Positions 8,922 through 16,357 of a stretch of DNA of 64,000 nt are shown piece by piece. Source of the DNA: Cystobacter fuscus DSM 2262 (GTDB taxonomy: Bacteria > Myxococcota > Myxococcia > Myxococcales > Myxococcaceae); assembly GCF_000335475.2 (NCBI RefSeq), contig NZ_ANAH02000032.1:1-64000 (forward strand), in the 5' to 3' direction. How positions within the stretch are numbered: the first letter of the stretch is position 1; each line of letters starts with the position of its first letter. A program made the position numbers and the translations under genes. The notes below the pieces were generated by a model. That model was not told the origin of the DNA, did no database searches, and saw only the letters and a list, made by a program, of their open reading frames with translations.

Positions 8922-9224
8922 TTATTGCCCCTTATCATCCTCGGGGAACAGCTCTCGAAGAGGGACTTTGTAGGCCAGTGCCGCCGCTACGAGCGTCGCC
9001 ATGGTGAAGTTCGCGCCCCCTTGCTCCATCTTGATCATGTGCTTGGGGTGGACGCCAATGGCTTCGGCTGCTTGTTCCTGAGTGAGTCCACGCTCTAGCC
9101 GCAGTTCGCGGAGCCGCTTTCCGACAAGCAGTAACTCCCGTTTGATGGCACGGGCCGTCGGGCCTCGGGTCCATACCTCCGAACGACCGCGCTTGATGGG
9201 GGGCTTCCCTGCTTTGGTGGGCAC
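8922..9224 (-). CDS. XRE-family helix-turn-helix regulator
   Basis: The 100-aa protein has a basic N-terminal tail and a Cro/C1-type HTH at about residues 34-92. The signature includes Leu-Thr-Gln-Glu-Gln-Ala-Ala, then Met-Glu-Gln-Gly-Gly for the turn and recognition helix boundaries. It is a small single-domain DNA-binding protein of the kind that controls mobile elements, toxin-antitoxin loci or restriction systems. It is transcribed away from the gene at 9468, and the 243-nt gap holds three pairs of 16-bp palindromes. The nearest pair starts 19 nt before this start codon. Autoregulation through those sites is the obvious inference. Confidence 0.82.
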   Translation of the reverse strand: MPTKAGKPPIKRGRSEVWTRGPTARAIKRELLLVGKRLRELRLERGLTQEQAAEAIGVHPKHMIKMEQGGANFTMATLVAAALAYKVPLRELFPEDDKGQ

Positions 9225-9242
9225 GGGGCGGGCTTACGCAGG

Positions 9243-9274
9243 GTTGCTCTTGAGCTACACAGTTCATGAACTAC
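9243..9274. promoter_or_regulatory. Operator pair 1 (two tandem 16-bp palindromes)
   Basis: GTTGCTCTTGAGCTAC (9243-9258) is followed directly by ACAGTTCATGAACTAC (9259-9274), which contains the perfect 12-bp palindrome AGTTCATGAACT. Both fit the consensus GTAGYTCATGARCTAC. The pair lies just upstream of the minus-strand XRE gene. Confidence 0.65.
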
Positions 9275-9356
9275 GTGACTCGTCAGGTCTCCACAAGGGC
9301 CCCGTACCAAGTTAATCCGAAGGGTAGGGTCAGCCCGCTCGGGCTAATTGGAGGAA

Positions 9357-9388
9357 GTAGCTCATGAGATACGTAGCCTATGTGCTAC
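9357..9388. promoter_or_regulatory. Operator pair 2 (two tandem 16-bp palindromes)
   Basis: GTAGCTCATGAGATAC (9357-9372) and GTAGCCTATGTGCTAC (9373-9388) abut head to tail. They have the same consensus as pairs 1 and 3. A small hairpin AGCCCG-CT-CGGGCT lies at 9332-9345 between pairs 1 and 2. Confidence 0.7.
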
Positions 9389-9397
9389 ATGGCCTAG

Positions 9398-9429
9398 GTA
9401 GTTCATAAGCTACGTAGTTTATGAGTTAC
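9398..9429. promoter_or_regulatory. Operator pair 3 (two tandem 16-bp palindromes)
   Basis: GTAGTTCATAAGCTAC (9398-9413) and GTAGTTTATGAGTTAC (9414-9429) abut. The pair sits 9 nt from pair 2 and ends 38 nt before the start codon at 9468, where it would overlap a promoter for that gene. Confidence 0.7.
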
Positions 9430-9467
9430 TGGGGAGGTAGGCCCCGGAAGAGGAAAGGACGGACCGC

Positions 9468-9884
9468 ATGCCCCGCAGTAGGAAGAAGACTCCTGAAGTG
9501 CCCACAATCCCCGAGGTGACGAGCCCGGAAGACGTCGGAAGCCCCCAGGCCAGCGAGCCCGACGAACCCGAGGAAGTCGGCCCCAAGGTGGTCAGCCTCG
9601 GGCGGGAACTGTCCGCCCTCAACCTCACCCTCCGGGGTGCCCAGCTTCTGACGGACACTGGGCTTTACGGATACCTGGACGTGGGAGGGCAAGGGGACGT
9701 CTTCCACTGCGTCTCCGCCACGTTGTCCTTCCTGGGGGCTCGGATGGGCCTGCTTCAGGGCGTTATCAGGCGAGAGGTCAACCCGGCGTTTCTCTGGGCT
9801 CCGCATAACGCGGTCGCGGCTCATGAGTCCCGGGATGATGGGGACTTGTTCCTGACCGAGTGGAAGCCCTCTATTGCCCATTAG
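9468..9884 (+). CDS. Small acidic protein of the integrative element, unknown
   Basis: The 138-aa protein starts at ATG 9468 with AGGAAAGGACGG upstream. Residues 1-45 are basic then Pro/Glu-rich and probably disordered. Residues 45-138 look folded, with a Gly-Gly-Gln-Gly-Asp segment and several aromatic residues. I recognise no family. It lies downstream of operator pairs 2 and 3, so the XRE protein may control it. By position it might be the recombination directionality factor or a cargo gene, but that is conjecture. Confidence 0.5.
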   Translation: MPRSRKKTPEVPTIPEVTSPEDVGSPQASEPDEPEEVGPKVVSLGRELSALNLTLRGAQLLTDTGLYGYLDVGGQGDVFHCVSATLSFLGARMGLLQGVIRREVNPAFLWAPHNAVAAHESRDDGDLFLTEWKPSIAH

Positions 9885-10076
9885 GTGCTCCAGGGCGTGA
9901 CCCATGGGGCCCTCGCGGGGCTCCATCGGTCCGGCCTGCCAGAGGCCCTGGGAGGCTCCTGGAGGCTGCGGGCGGTCAGACGGACCCGCCACGCTCCAAC
10001 GCGGCTCCTACGGCCAGCCAGAGGCCCTGGAGGGCATCCCCAGCGGCTGGCGTGGCTGGGGGCGGGCGGCCCGTGG

Positions 10077-11612
10077 TCAGGCGGCTACGGCGGAGTCCTT
10101 GGGAAAGGCGTAGAGGACACTGGAGCATCCGCCTCCCTTCCAGACGAACTCCAGGGTTCCCCGGTCATGGTTGACCGTCACGCGGGTGAAGAGGCTCCGG
10201 AACAGGACGTTGACCCGCTTCCGGTCCATGGGTTCCGCACGGAGCGCTTCCAGGGCCTCTTGAGCGCGACGCTCCACGAAAGGCCCCAACACCACGTCCC
10301 GGCGGGCTGCCAGTTCCCGGATTCGTTTCCTCAAGACCTCGCGTTCCGCCTCTGTCTCCTTGATCTCGCCCAGGATGCTCTGGAGCCGGTTGGTTCTATG
10401 GGTCTCCCAGAGGTGCGCGAGGTAGTCCTCCACGGCTTCCAGCGTGCCCGCCGCAGAGTCCAGTTGGGCCTGTACGGAATCCCCCTCAGCGCCTCCCGCG
10501 CGTGGGTCGCAAAGGAGGGGTTCCGCGTCATGCAAGAGCGCCTGTTTGAGGGTCTCGTAGGGCACGGACTCATAGGGGCATCCCATGCCCGCCCGGGCAC
10601 GGCGGCAAACCACGTAGCGCCTGCTGTTCACCCCCTTGTTGATCATGTTCATCCGAGCGCCACAGCGAGGGCACGCCAGCAATCCCCCGAAGATGTTCTG
10701 CACGTCCCTTCCCGCATTGGCGCCCCGAGCAGGGCTTGACCTACCCTGGCCCATGGCCTGGACCCGCTGGAAGGTCTCGGGGTCCACGATGGCGGGGAAG
10801 TATCCAGGCAGGGGTTGAATGGGCTTGCGGAGCCGCTTCCCGTCCTTCCAGTCCGAGGTATGCGGGGTGAACGTTCCCATCACGGCGGGGTTGTTCAGGA
10901 GCCGGTACGTGTAGGAACGGTGCCAGCGGCCCGCCTTGCCGAACAGGGGGATTCCATCGCGGTTCAATCCCGCTGTGATGGCGCGTTGCCCCCGGCCTTC
11001 CAGGGTCTCCCGATAGACCCGCTGAACGACGGCGGCCCGTTCCGGGATGACGTCCCACTTCCCCGTGTTCCGGTTCAGCCGAAGCCATCCCGGACATTTC
11101 GCCGTCATGGGCTTGGAAGAGGCCTGCTCGCGCTTTCCGGTCCACGCGGCCTGAAGAAGGCCCGACTTCCGGGCGCTCTCTTCATTGGCCCGGATGAAGA
11201 TCAAGAGGCTCATGATGAGCGAGAAGGGGTCCTTCTCCAGAAGCTCCTGGTGGTAGGTCCGGCCATCGCTCAGCGTGACCACGGTAATGCCCAGTTCGCA
11301 GAGGTCTTCCAGGAGCCGCTGGGCCTTCCGGGCCGCCTGTCGGCTGAGCCGGTCCAGGGATTCCACCAGGAGGAACGAGCCGCGCTCGACCATTCCGCAT
11401 TCCACAGCGGCCTTGAACTCCCCCAGCTTCCCGGTCTCGGCGTTCTTCCCCCGGAACGCGGATACCCCCAGGTCGTGGAAACTCAGCTCCCCCAGCTCCA
11501 CGTCCTTGTTCTTCGCCAGCCACTCCTGGGTCAGTGCGGTCTGCCGCCTGTAACTGTCCCCCTTCATCTGCTCGGGGGTGCTGAAGCGCAAATAGCTATA
11601 AGCCTTGGGCAT
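10077..11612 (-). CDS. Large serine recombinase (site-specific integrase)
   Basis: This 511-aa protein is read from ATG 11612; the frame opens at 11666, but the conserved domain begins right at 11612. The N-terminal resolvase domain has the nucleophile in Tyr-Leu-Arg-Phe-Ser-Thr (Ser11) and the Ser-Leu-Asp-Arg-Leu-Ser-Arg active-site motif. A Recombinase domain follows (about 180-270), then a zinc ribbon with Cys-Pro-Arg-Cys and a second Cys pair (about 310-350), then a coiled-coil-like C-terminal region. This is the architecture of phage- and ICE-type integrases. A candidate attachment repeat lies directly upstream. It would catalyse integration and, with a directionality factor, excision of the element. 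Confidence 0.92.
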   Translation of the reverse strand: MPKAYSYLRFSTPEQMKGDSYRRQTALTQEWLAKNKDVELGELSFHDLGVSAFRGKNAETGKLGEFKAAVECGMVERGSFLLVESLDRLSRQAARKAQRLLEDLCELGITVVTLSDGRTYHQELLEKDPFSLIMSLLIFIRANEESARKSGLLQAAWTGKREQASSKPMTAKCPGWLRLNRNTGKWDVIPERAAVVQRVYRETLEGRGQRAITAGLNRDGIPLFGKAGRWHRSYTYRLLNNPAVMGTFTPHTSDWKDGKRLRKPIQPLPGYFPAIVDPETFQRVQAMGQGRSSPARGANAGRDVQNIFGGLLACPRCGARMNMINKGVNSRRYVVCRRARAGMGCPYESVPYETLKQALLHDAEPLLCDPRAGGAEGDSVQAQLDSAAGTLEAVEDYLAHLWETHRTNRLQSILGEIKETEAEREVLRKRIRELAARRDVVLGPFVERRAQEALEALRAEPMDRKRVNVLFRSLFTRVTVNHDRGTLEFVWKGGGCSSVLYAFPKDSAVAA

Positions 11613-11666
11613 CGGGCTGCTCCGGTCATGAGCGAAAGTGGGAGACCCGCTGTCCTGAGTACTCAC

Positions 11667-11683
11667 CTACTAGTGGGGGTCTA
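11667..11683. other. Candidate attachment site (right)
   Basis: CTACTAGTGGGGGTCTA, matching 8847-8863 at 16 of 17 positions. It lies in the upstream region of the recombinase gene. Confidence 0.45.
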
Positions 11684-12550
11684 GGCGGTGTAGGTCCGGA
11701 ACGACGGGTCCCGAAGCCCCCAAAAAGAATCGGGGAGGAGCCGCCCCCAGCAGCTCCTCCCCGACGAACTCCCCCTGATTCCGCCCCCGACCCGCCACCC
11801 GACCCGCCCGACCCGCCCGTCCAACCCCGACCCGCCCCAAAACCCTCCGACCCGCCACCCGACCCGCCCGACCCGCCCGTCCAACCCCGTTCCGCCCCAC
11901 CACCCCCGGCCGCCCGTCCTGCCCCGCTGCCTTCCTGAAAGAGGTATGAGCATTCGCCGTGCCAATGGCACCTCACCGCCAGTCGCCTGGAATCTCGGGC
12001 GCTTGGTACGTGGAGGCCGTCCCCCTCGCCCTCGAGGGCGGTAAGTCTTACGCGCAGCGGTTCTTGTCCCGCCGGAACTTCCCCGAACGGCACCCTCCCG
12101 GACTCGCGACCCGGGAAGGAAGCGAGCGCAGCGCTGTCGGGGCAGGTCGTCGAATCACCCTGAAGTCTTACCTTGGAGGACAGGGTGGACAGATGGGAGG
12201 AGCACGGATTCCATCCTCCGGCCCGAGCGGTGTCCGACCCGGAGTTCTGGCGCCTGGTGGCTCGGGAGGGGTGGTGCGTGAAGCCCGAGGCTCCCTTCAC
12301 CAACGTGGGCTTGCGCTGCACACGGGGACATCGTGGCGGATTGCCACAGGCCCTTCTTGAAGGGCCACCGGGCGACGCGAGCCAGGAACGCCCCTCGGAA
12401 GACCCCGGTGGGCGGTGCGGCCTCGCGCTCGGGAGTGAGGCGGAACGCCACAACCGGTCCTCCCTCGTCCGCGGACGGCTCCCCAGGGAAGGAGGATTGG
12501 CATGTCACTCGCAATGCTCGGGAGGGTTCTTCGCACGCGAGGTTGGCCCG
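11684..12550. other. Intergenic region with tandem repeat and possible coding remnant
   Basis: About 870 nt without a gene I can support. The left third is a C-rich repeat (see 11787-11889). At 12173-12348 the plus-strand frame shared with the downstream kinase has coding-like codon use (many GAG, CTG and GTG) and reads as a plausible protein segment with several Trp. It then runs into the palindrome GGCCCTTCTTGAAGGGCC at 12349-12366 and loses coding character. This may be a gene remnant. Confidence 0.35.
11787..11889. repeat. 60-bp-period tandem repeat, CCCGA/CCCGCC-rich
   Basis: A ~43-bp block at 11787-11829 recurs identically at 11847-11889 (period 60 bp). Within it short CCCGACCCGCC units repeat. 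One strand would read Gly-Gly-Ser repeats, but no start or conserved flanks support a gene. Confidence 0.75.
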
Positions 12551-13651
12551 ATGAAGATGCAATCCAAGGTGGTGGTGCTCGCGGTGATGGGGGCTGTCCT
12601 GGTGGCCAGCGCGAGCGCCCTTTCCCGCCAGCCGACGTTCGCCGCCAGTGTTGGCCTCATGGTGGTGAGCCTGATGGGGGTCTGGGCGACGCTGCACGGG
12701 CAGCCGCTGCGCCGGGCGTATGGGTTGGAGGAGGAGGGGATGGGCCTGGGCGAGTTCGCGCGGTGGACGCCGGTGAGCCCCGGTGCCGGGTTCCCGCGAG
12801 CGGTGGAGGACGGGAGTGAGACGCGCCGCCGCAACGCCGAGCTGGAGAAGGCGGTCCGGCAGCGGACGTCCGAGCTGGAGCTGGCCAACGCGCGGCTCGG
12901 CGAGCAGTTGCGGCAGCTCCAGGTCGCGCAGGCGCGGCGGCTCTCCACCGAGCGGTGGGGCGCGCTCCACCAGCTCTCGGTGGGCCTGAGTCATGAGCTG
13001 AGCGATCCGCTCACCATCCTCCTGGGCAACATCGACTACGTCCAATTGCAGCTCGGGCTGTCGGGGGCGAGCTGCCCGGAGGAGCAGTCGAGGATGAGCG
13101 AGGCTCTCGCCGATGCGCGCCAGGTGGCCGAGCGCATCCGCCGCATGGCGGAGGATCTCGAGAGGCTCTCCGTGCCGGCGGACCTGGAGGAAGGCCCGGT
13201 GGACGTCATGGCCACCCTGCGCGGCGCGATGGAGAAGGCGGCGCTCGAGAGCGAGGGCCGGGCGCGGTGGGTGTCGGTGTTGCACGCGGTGCCGCGGGTG
13301 CGGGGCGACCGGGCACGGCTGCACCAGGTGTTCCAACACCTGTTCACCCACGCGGCCCGTGAGCTCCCGCTGGAAGGGGAGGTGCCGATGCCGCTCCAGC
13401 TCTCCGTGCGGATGTCCAACGCCTCGCGGGTCGTCGTGGAGATGAGCGCGGGGAGCGGCCTGCCCGAGCAGAAACCGGAGCGGGTCTTCCATCCGTTCGT
13501 CGCCCCCCGGCCCCCGGGAGTGGGCACGGGCCTGGAGCTGGCGGTGTGCCATCGCCTCGTCACCGCGCTCGGGGGTGAGCTGTCCGTGCACGACGAGCCG
13601 GGCCGTGGCTCCTTCTTCCGGGTGGAGTTGCCGACGTTCCAGGACGCCTGA
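12551..13651 (+). CDS. Sensor histidine kinase-like protein with degenerate ATP-binding domain
   Basis: The 366-aa protein is read from ATG 12551; the frame is open further upstream but that part lacks support. Two hydrophobic segments (about 5-45) anchor it in the inner membrane. A coiled coil (about 90-135) leads to a dimerisation domain with His148 in a normal His-Glu-Leu-x-x-Pro-Leu box. The ATPase domain is unusual. The N-box Asn positions are His (263 and 267), and the G1-box Asp-x-Gly-x-Gly reads Ser-Ala-Gly-Ser-Gly. A G2-like Gly-x-Gly-Thr-Gly-Leu and a final Gly-Gly-Glu-Leu are kept. It may be a pseudokinase or scaffold in a phosphorelay. No response regulator gene is adjacent. Confidence 0.8.
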   Translation: MKMQSKVVVLAVMGAVLVASASALSRQPTFAASVGLMVVSLMGVWATLHGQPLRRAYGLEEEGMGLGEFARWTPVSPGAGFPRAVEDGSETRRRNAELEKAVRQRTSELELANARLGEQLRQLQVAQARRLSTERWGALHQLSVGLSHELSDPLTILLGNIDYVQLQLGLSGASCPEEQSRMSEALADARQVAERIRRMAEDLERLSVPADLEEGPVDVMATLRGAMEKAALESEGRARWVSVLHAVPRVRGDRARLHQVFQHLFTHAARELPLEGEVPMPLQLSVRMSNASRVVVEMSAGSGLPEQKPERVFHPFVAPRPPGVGTGLELAVCHRLVTALGGELSVHDEPGRGSFFRVELPTFQDA

Positions 13652-13660
13652 CGCCCACTT

Positions 13661-13685
13661 CCAGCTCCCGGAGGTTGGGAGCTGG
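13661..13685 (+). terminator. Hairpin after the histidine kinase gene
   Basis: CCAGCTCCC (13661-13669), a 7-nt loop and GGGAGCTGG (13677-13685) form a perfect 9-bp stem 10 nt after the stop codon. There is no T-run, as is common in high-GC genomes. Confidence 0.65.
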
Positions 13686-13710
13686 CGCATCAAGTCGATT
13701 GATCACCCAC

Positions 13711-13735
13711 GTGAGTGTCAATGATTGACGCTCAC
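13711..13735. promoter_or_regulatory. 25-bp inverted repeat, possible operator
   Basis: GTGAGTGTCAAT-G-ATTGACGCTCAC has two 12-base arms with one mismatch around a central G. It lies downstream of both the histidine kinase gene and the minus-strand zinc ribbon gene. It could be a protein-binding site or a second terminator. Confidence 0.4.
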
Positions 13736-13826
13736 TTTGTCATTGGGCCGCGAAGCTCCTTGGCCGTCCCCCGCTGGTCAGCAGTTGGCGGGCAAGACTT
13801 CACTCCGCCGCGGCATTGCGTCGCTG

Positions 13827-14012
13827 CTACTTCGAAATACTTCGCCGGGGAGTCTGGCCCATGAGGCGGTGCCGGGACTGGCTCCGGCACGTTCTGCACC
13901 ACGACTGGGGACGAACGTGGCGTCGCTGCATGAGCCGGTAACCGAAATCCTGCTCAATGGGCCCGTAATGGTGGCAACGCGGGCAGCTCTTCTTCTTGTT
14001 GTCGTTGCTCAT
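13827..14012 (-). CDS. Small zinc-ribbon protein
   Basis: The frame runs from 14174, but ATG 14012 is the likely start because AAAGGAGAGG lies 8 nt upstream of it. The resulting 61-aa basic protein has two Cys-x-x-Cys pairs, Cys-Pro-Arg-Cys near residue 10 and Cys-Arg-Thr-Cys near residue 38. Between them are Phe, Arg and Gln residues spaced as in small phage and bacterial zinc-ribbon proteins. It probably binds nucleic acid or a partner protein. No neighbours share its strand. Confidence 0.6.
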   Translation of the reverse strand: MSNDNKKKSCPRCHHYGPIEQDFGYRLMQRRHVRPQSWCRTCRSQSRHRLMGQTPRRSISK

Positions 14013-14428
14013 GAAACACACCTCTCCTTTGCGAACTGCTGTTCTGGGCAGACGGCGGCAGCACTGACAAATGTCTGAGGGGTGGGCACCCCGTACGAGC
14101 GGTGTCTGTCTCTTTAGGCGGTTACTTGTTGAGCGCGACCCCCCAAAGAGGAAATCGGCGCGCTTTGCTGTCACACGGTGCGAGGGATATTCCCCTGCAT
14201 CGAGTGTAGAGATGTCTTACCCTTGCCTACTTTTCTTGTCAAGAGGGCCCGCCATCATGAGTGGGATGTAGGAGTCAAGGTTCTTGTGAGACGGATCGCT
14301 TCTGACGCCGGGTCTCGGTGGGCAGGGGCCTTGAGACAGAGAGGTCAGGGCGACTGGCGGAGTGGTGCCAATGTCATCGACGTGTTAGGTTGCGTCCTCG
14401 CCATCGGGCAGGGCGAGGAGACGCAAGG
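14013..14428. other. Intergenic region upstream of the kinase gene
   Basis: About 415 nt with no supported gene. It serves as the divergent upstream region of the minus-strand zinc ribbon gene and the plus-strand kinase gene. No clear promoter consensus, tRNA or repeat was found. Confidence 0.45.
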
Positions 14429-15844
14429 GTGTTCACCAATTCCGGGACGATGTACCCGGGCGCGCTGGCGCCGGGGACACAGGTGGGCCGCTGGCGCGTG
14501 GTGGAGCGGTTGGGGGTGGGGGGCCAGGGCGCTGTCTACCGCGTGGAGGACATGGCGCACCCCGGCGACTTCTACGCGCTCAAGCTCGCGCTGCACGCCC
14601 ATGACGGGCGGGCTGAGCGGGAGGTGGCGCTGGTGATGACCCGGGCGGTGCACCCACACGTGGTGGGCTTCCACGGTTGTGCCCGTTGGCCCCACCCTCG
14701 TGAGGGCTGTCTGGGCTTCGTGATGGATTGGATCTCCGGTCTGCCCCTGCACCTATGGGCCGAGACGGGCGACACCACCTTCCGGCAACTCGCCGTCGCG
14801 GGTGCCACGGTAGCTCTCACCTTGGGCGAACTGCACGCTCGGGGCGTCCTGCATCGCGACCTCAAGCCCGAGCACATCCTGATGCGGGAGTCGGATGGCC
14901 AGCCGGTGCTGCTCGACTTCGGTGTGGGCTGGTACGAGGGCGCGCATCCCCTCACCACGGGCCCTCTTCCACCGGGCACCTTGCACCTGCTCAGCCCCGA
15001 GGCCGTGCGCTTTTTATGGAACAGCGCCAAGAGTCCCGGCGAGCACTACACCTTTCAAGCCACGGACGACCTGTACGCGCTGGGCGTGTGCTTGTACCGG
15101 GCGGTCACCGGGCACTATCCCCTCAACGAGAACCTCTATGCGGACCTGTTGCAGTACGCCATCGTCCATGTGCGGCCATTGGCGCCCGTGGAGGTCAATC
15201 CCCGGGTGCCCCGGGCGCTGAGTGATGTGATTGTGCGACTGTTGGAGAAGGAGCCCCAGGCGCGCTACCCGAGTGGTGCGGCGGTGCACGAGGCCCTGGT
15301 CGCGGCTGTCTCCGGTGAGCCGGAGGGGTGGGACGTGCCTCTCTTCGATTGGGAGGAGGCGCCGCCAGCTCAGGAGGGCGACAAACCTCAGCGGCGCATT
15401 CTGCGTCCCGCCAGACCCAAGCCTTCCTGGACGTCTCCGCCTCCCAAACCTCGTTCCACCACTGGGCTCACCGTGGAACGAAGCCGCTGGCCGACGAGAC
15501 TCGCGCTTGCCACGGCAGTGCTGTTGGCGCTGGTTCCCATGACGTTCGCTCCACGCATTGCTCCGAGAGTTCCCACCGCGGAGGAGGCCTGGGCGACGGA
15601 TGTGCATGTGGATCCGGCGCCCGCCCGGTATGAGCAGGCGCCCCTGCCGGTGAGGAATCAGAAGAGGGCCCCATGTACGGCGAGGCTTGAAATCGAACTG
15701 TCCGGTGCGTGCTGGGTTTCGCTCAGGCAACGGCCTCCAAACTGTCCACCGCAGACGGTCGAGTATGACGGCCAGTGTTTCTTGCCCGTGGCGGTACCAC
15801 GCCCTGTTCCCAGTAGCGTGGATGGGGGCGCACCAGACGAGTAG
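14429..15844 (+). CDS. Membrane-anchored eukaryote-like Ser/Thr protein kinase
   Basis: I place the start at GTG 14429, 8 nt after GAGGAG (14415-14420); ATG 14450 is the alternative. The kinase domain covers about residues 15-300. It has a Gly-x-Gly-Gly-x-Gly loop, an Ala-Leu-Lys lysine, His-Arg-Asp-Leu-Lys-Pro-Glu-His in the catalytic loop and Asp-Phe-Gly, so catalysis looks intact. A Pro-rich linker leads to one membrane segment (about residues 352-370) and a ~100-residue outer tail with several Cys. The activation segment contains Thr/Pro-rich residues. The next gene begins 42 nt later and is probably co-transcribed. Confidence 0.9.
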   Translation: MFTNSGTMYPGALAPGTQVGRWRVVERLGVGGQGAVYRVEDMAHPGDFYALKLALHAHDGRAEREVALVMTRAVHPHVVGFHGCARWPHPREGCLGFVMDWISGLPLHLWAETGDTTFRQLAVAGATVALTLGELHARGVLHRDLKPEHILMRESDGQPVLLDFGVGWYEGAHPLTTGPLPPGTLHLLSPEAVRFLWNSAKSPGEHYTFQATDDLYALGVCLYRAVTGHYPLNENLYADLLQYAIVHVRPLAPVEVNPRVPRALSDVIVRLLEKEPQARYPSGAAVHEALVAAVSGEPEGWDVPLFDWEEAPPAQEGDKPQRRILRPARPKPSWTSPPPKPRSTTGLTVERSRWPTRLALATAVLLALVPMTFAPRIAPRVPTAEEAWATDVHVDPAPARYEQAPLPVRNQKRAPCTARLEIELSGACWVSLRQRPPNCPPQTVEYDGQCFLPVAVPRPVPSSVDGGAPDE

Positions 15845-15886
15845 TGAAAGTTGGAGAGCAGACTCCCATGACCTCTCGGAGGGAAG

Positions 15887-16357
15887 ATGAGTGATGGCCA
15901 TGCATGGCAGGGCCACTGGAGGGCCCGCCTGAACGAGCGGGTTCGCGAGCGGGGTTACGATGCGCTCACCGCCTTCGCCGAGGCGCGCCCCACCGCGTCG
16001 CTGGTGGAATTGGCCGAGGCTCTTGGAGAGGAGGACGTCAACGCAGTGCAGGTGTGCAGCGGACTGGCGGCCGAGGCTGAACAAAACCATCAGCTCACAC
16101 GTCTGGTTCGTGGACAATTCGTGCGTGAGTTGTCTGATGGTCTCCCTGAGGGTTGGCCGGCCGTACTGGACGACATGAACCGTTTCGAGGTCGCCATGGC
16201 ACTCGCCCGATGGAAGAGCTACACCCCAGAAACCCACAAGGCACGCGTCGATCAGGCCAGCGATACGCTCTTCGCCACGCCGCCGCCGCCGGGTTGGCGC
16301 CCACTCGGTCCCGACGACGAGTTGCTCCTCTCTCTCTTGCCTGACGAGGAGGTTTGA
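15887..16357 (+). CDS. Conserved-looking kinase partner protein, unknown function
   Basis: The 156-aa acidic protein starts at ATG 15887 after GGAGGG (15879-15884). It has no signal peptide or membrane span. The N-terminal half is helical with a repeated Arg-x-Arg and Ala-Glu-Ala pattern. The C-terminal end is Pro-rich, then Leu-rich and acidic. I do not recognise the family. It lies 42 nt after the Ser/Thr kinase gene, so it may be a substrate or regulator of that kinase. Confidence 0.6.
   Translation: MSDGHAWQGHWRARLNERVRERGYDALTAFAEARPTASLVELAEALGEEDVNAVQVCSGLAAEAEQNHQLTRLVRGQFVRELSDGLPEGWPAVLDDMNRFEVAMALARWKSYTPETHKARVDQASDTLFATPPPPGWRPLGPDDELLLSLLPDEEV

Larger units (their letters stand above)
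8847..11683. mobile_element. Probable small integrative element with serine recombinase
   Basis: A 2.84-kb segment is bounded by direct repeats CTACTAGTGTGGGTCTA (8847-8863) and CTACTAGTGGGGGTCTA (11667-11683), 16 of 17 bases alike. The right repeat lies immediately upstream of the recombinase coding region, the usual place for a phage-type attachment site. Inside are an XRE regulator, a paired-operator array, one small ORF and the recombinase. Large serine recombinases normally leave a short identical core between attL and attR, so the one mismatch is a weakness. Confidence 0.5.

Noticed and set aside
9243-9429. Reading the 16-bp repeats as a CRISPR array
   Set aside because: Units abut without spacers of uniform length, are palindromic and have no cas genes nearby; operators fit better.
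11626-12453. Minus-strand Gly/Ser-rich frame over the tandem repeat
   Set aside because: It derives from the simple repeat and antisense sequence, with no start signal or domain.
12502-12819. 105-codon frame with a good AAGGAGG before its ATG, overlapping the kinase start
   Set aside because: Its translation is Gly/Arg-rich noise and most of it runs inside the kinase gene; at best a short leader for coupling.
13725-14078. 117-codon plus-strand frame opposite the zinc ribbon gene
   Set aside because: The minus-strand 61-aa frame has a proper ribosome binding site and paired Cys-x-x-Cys motifs; the plus frame has neither.
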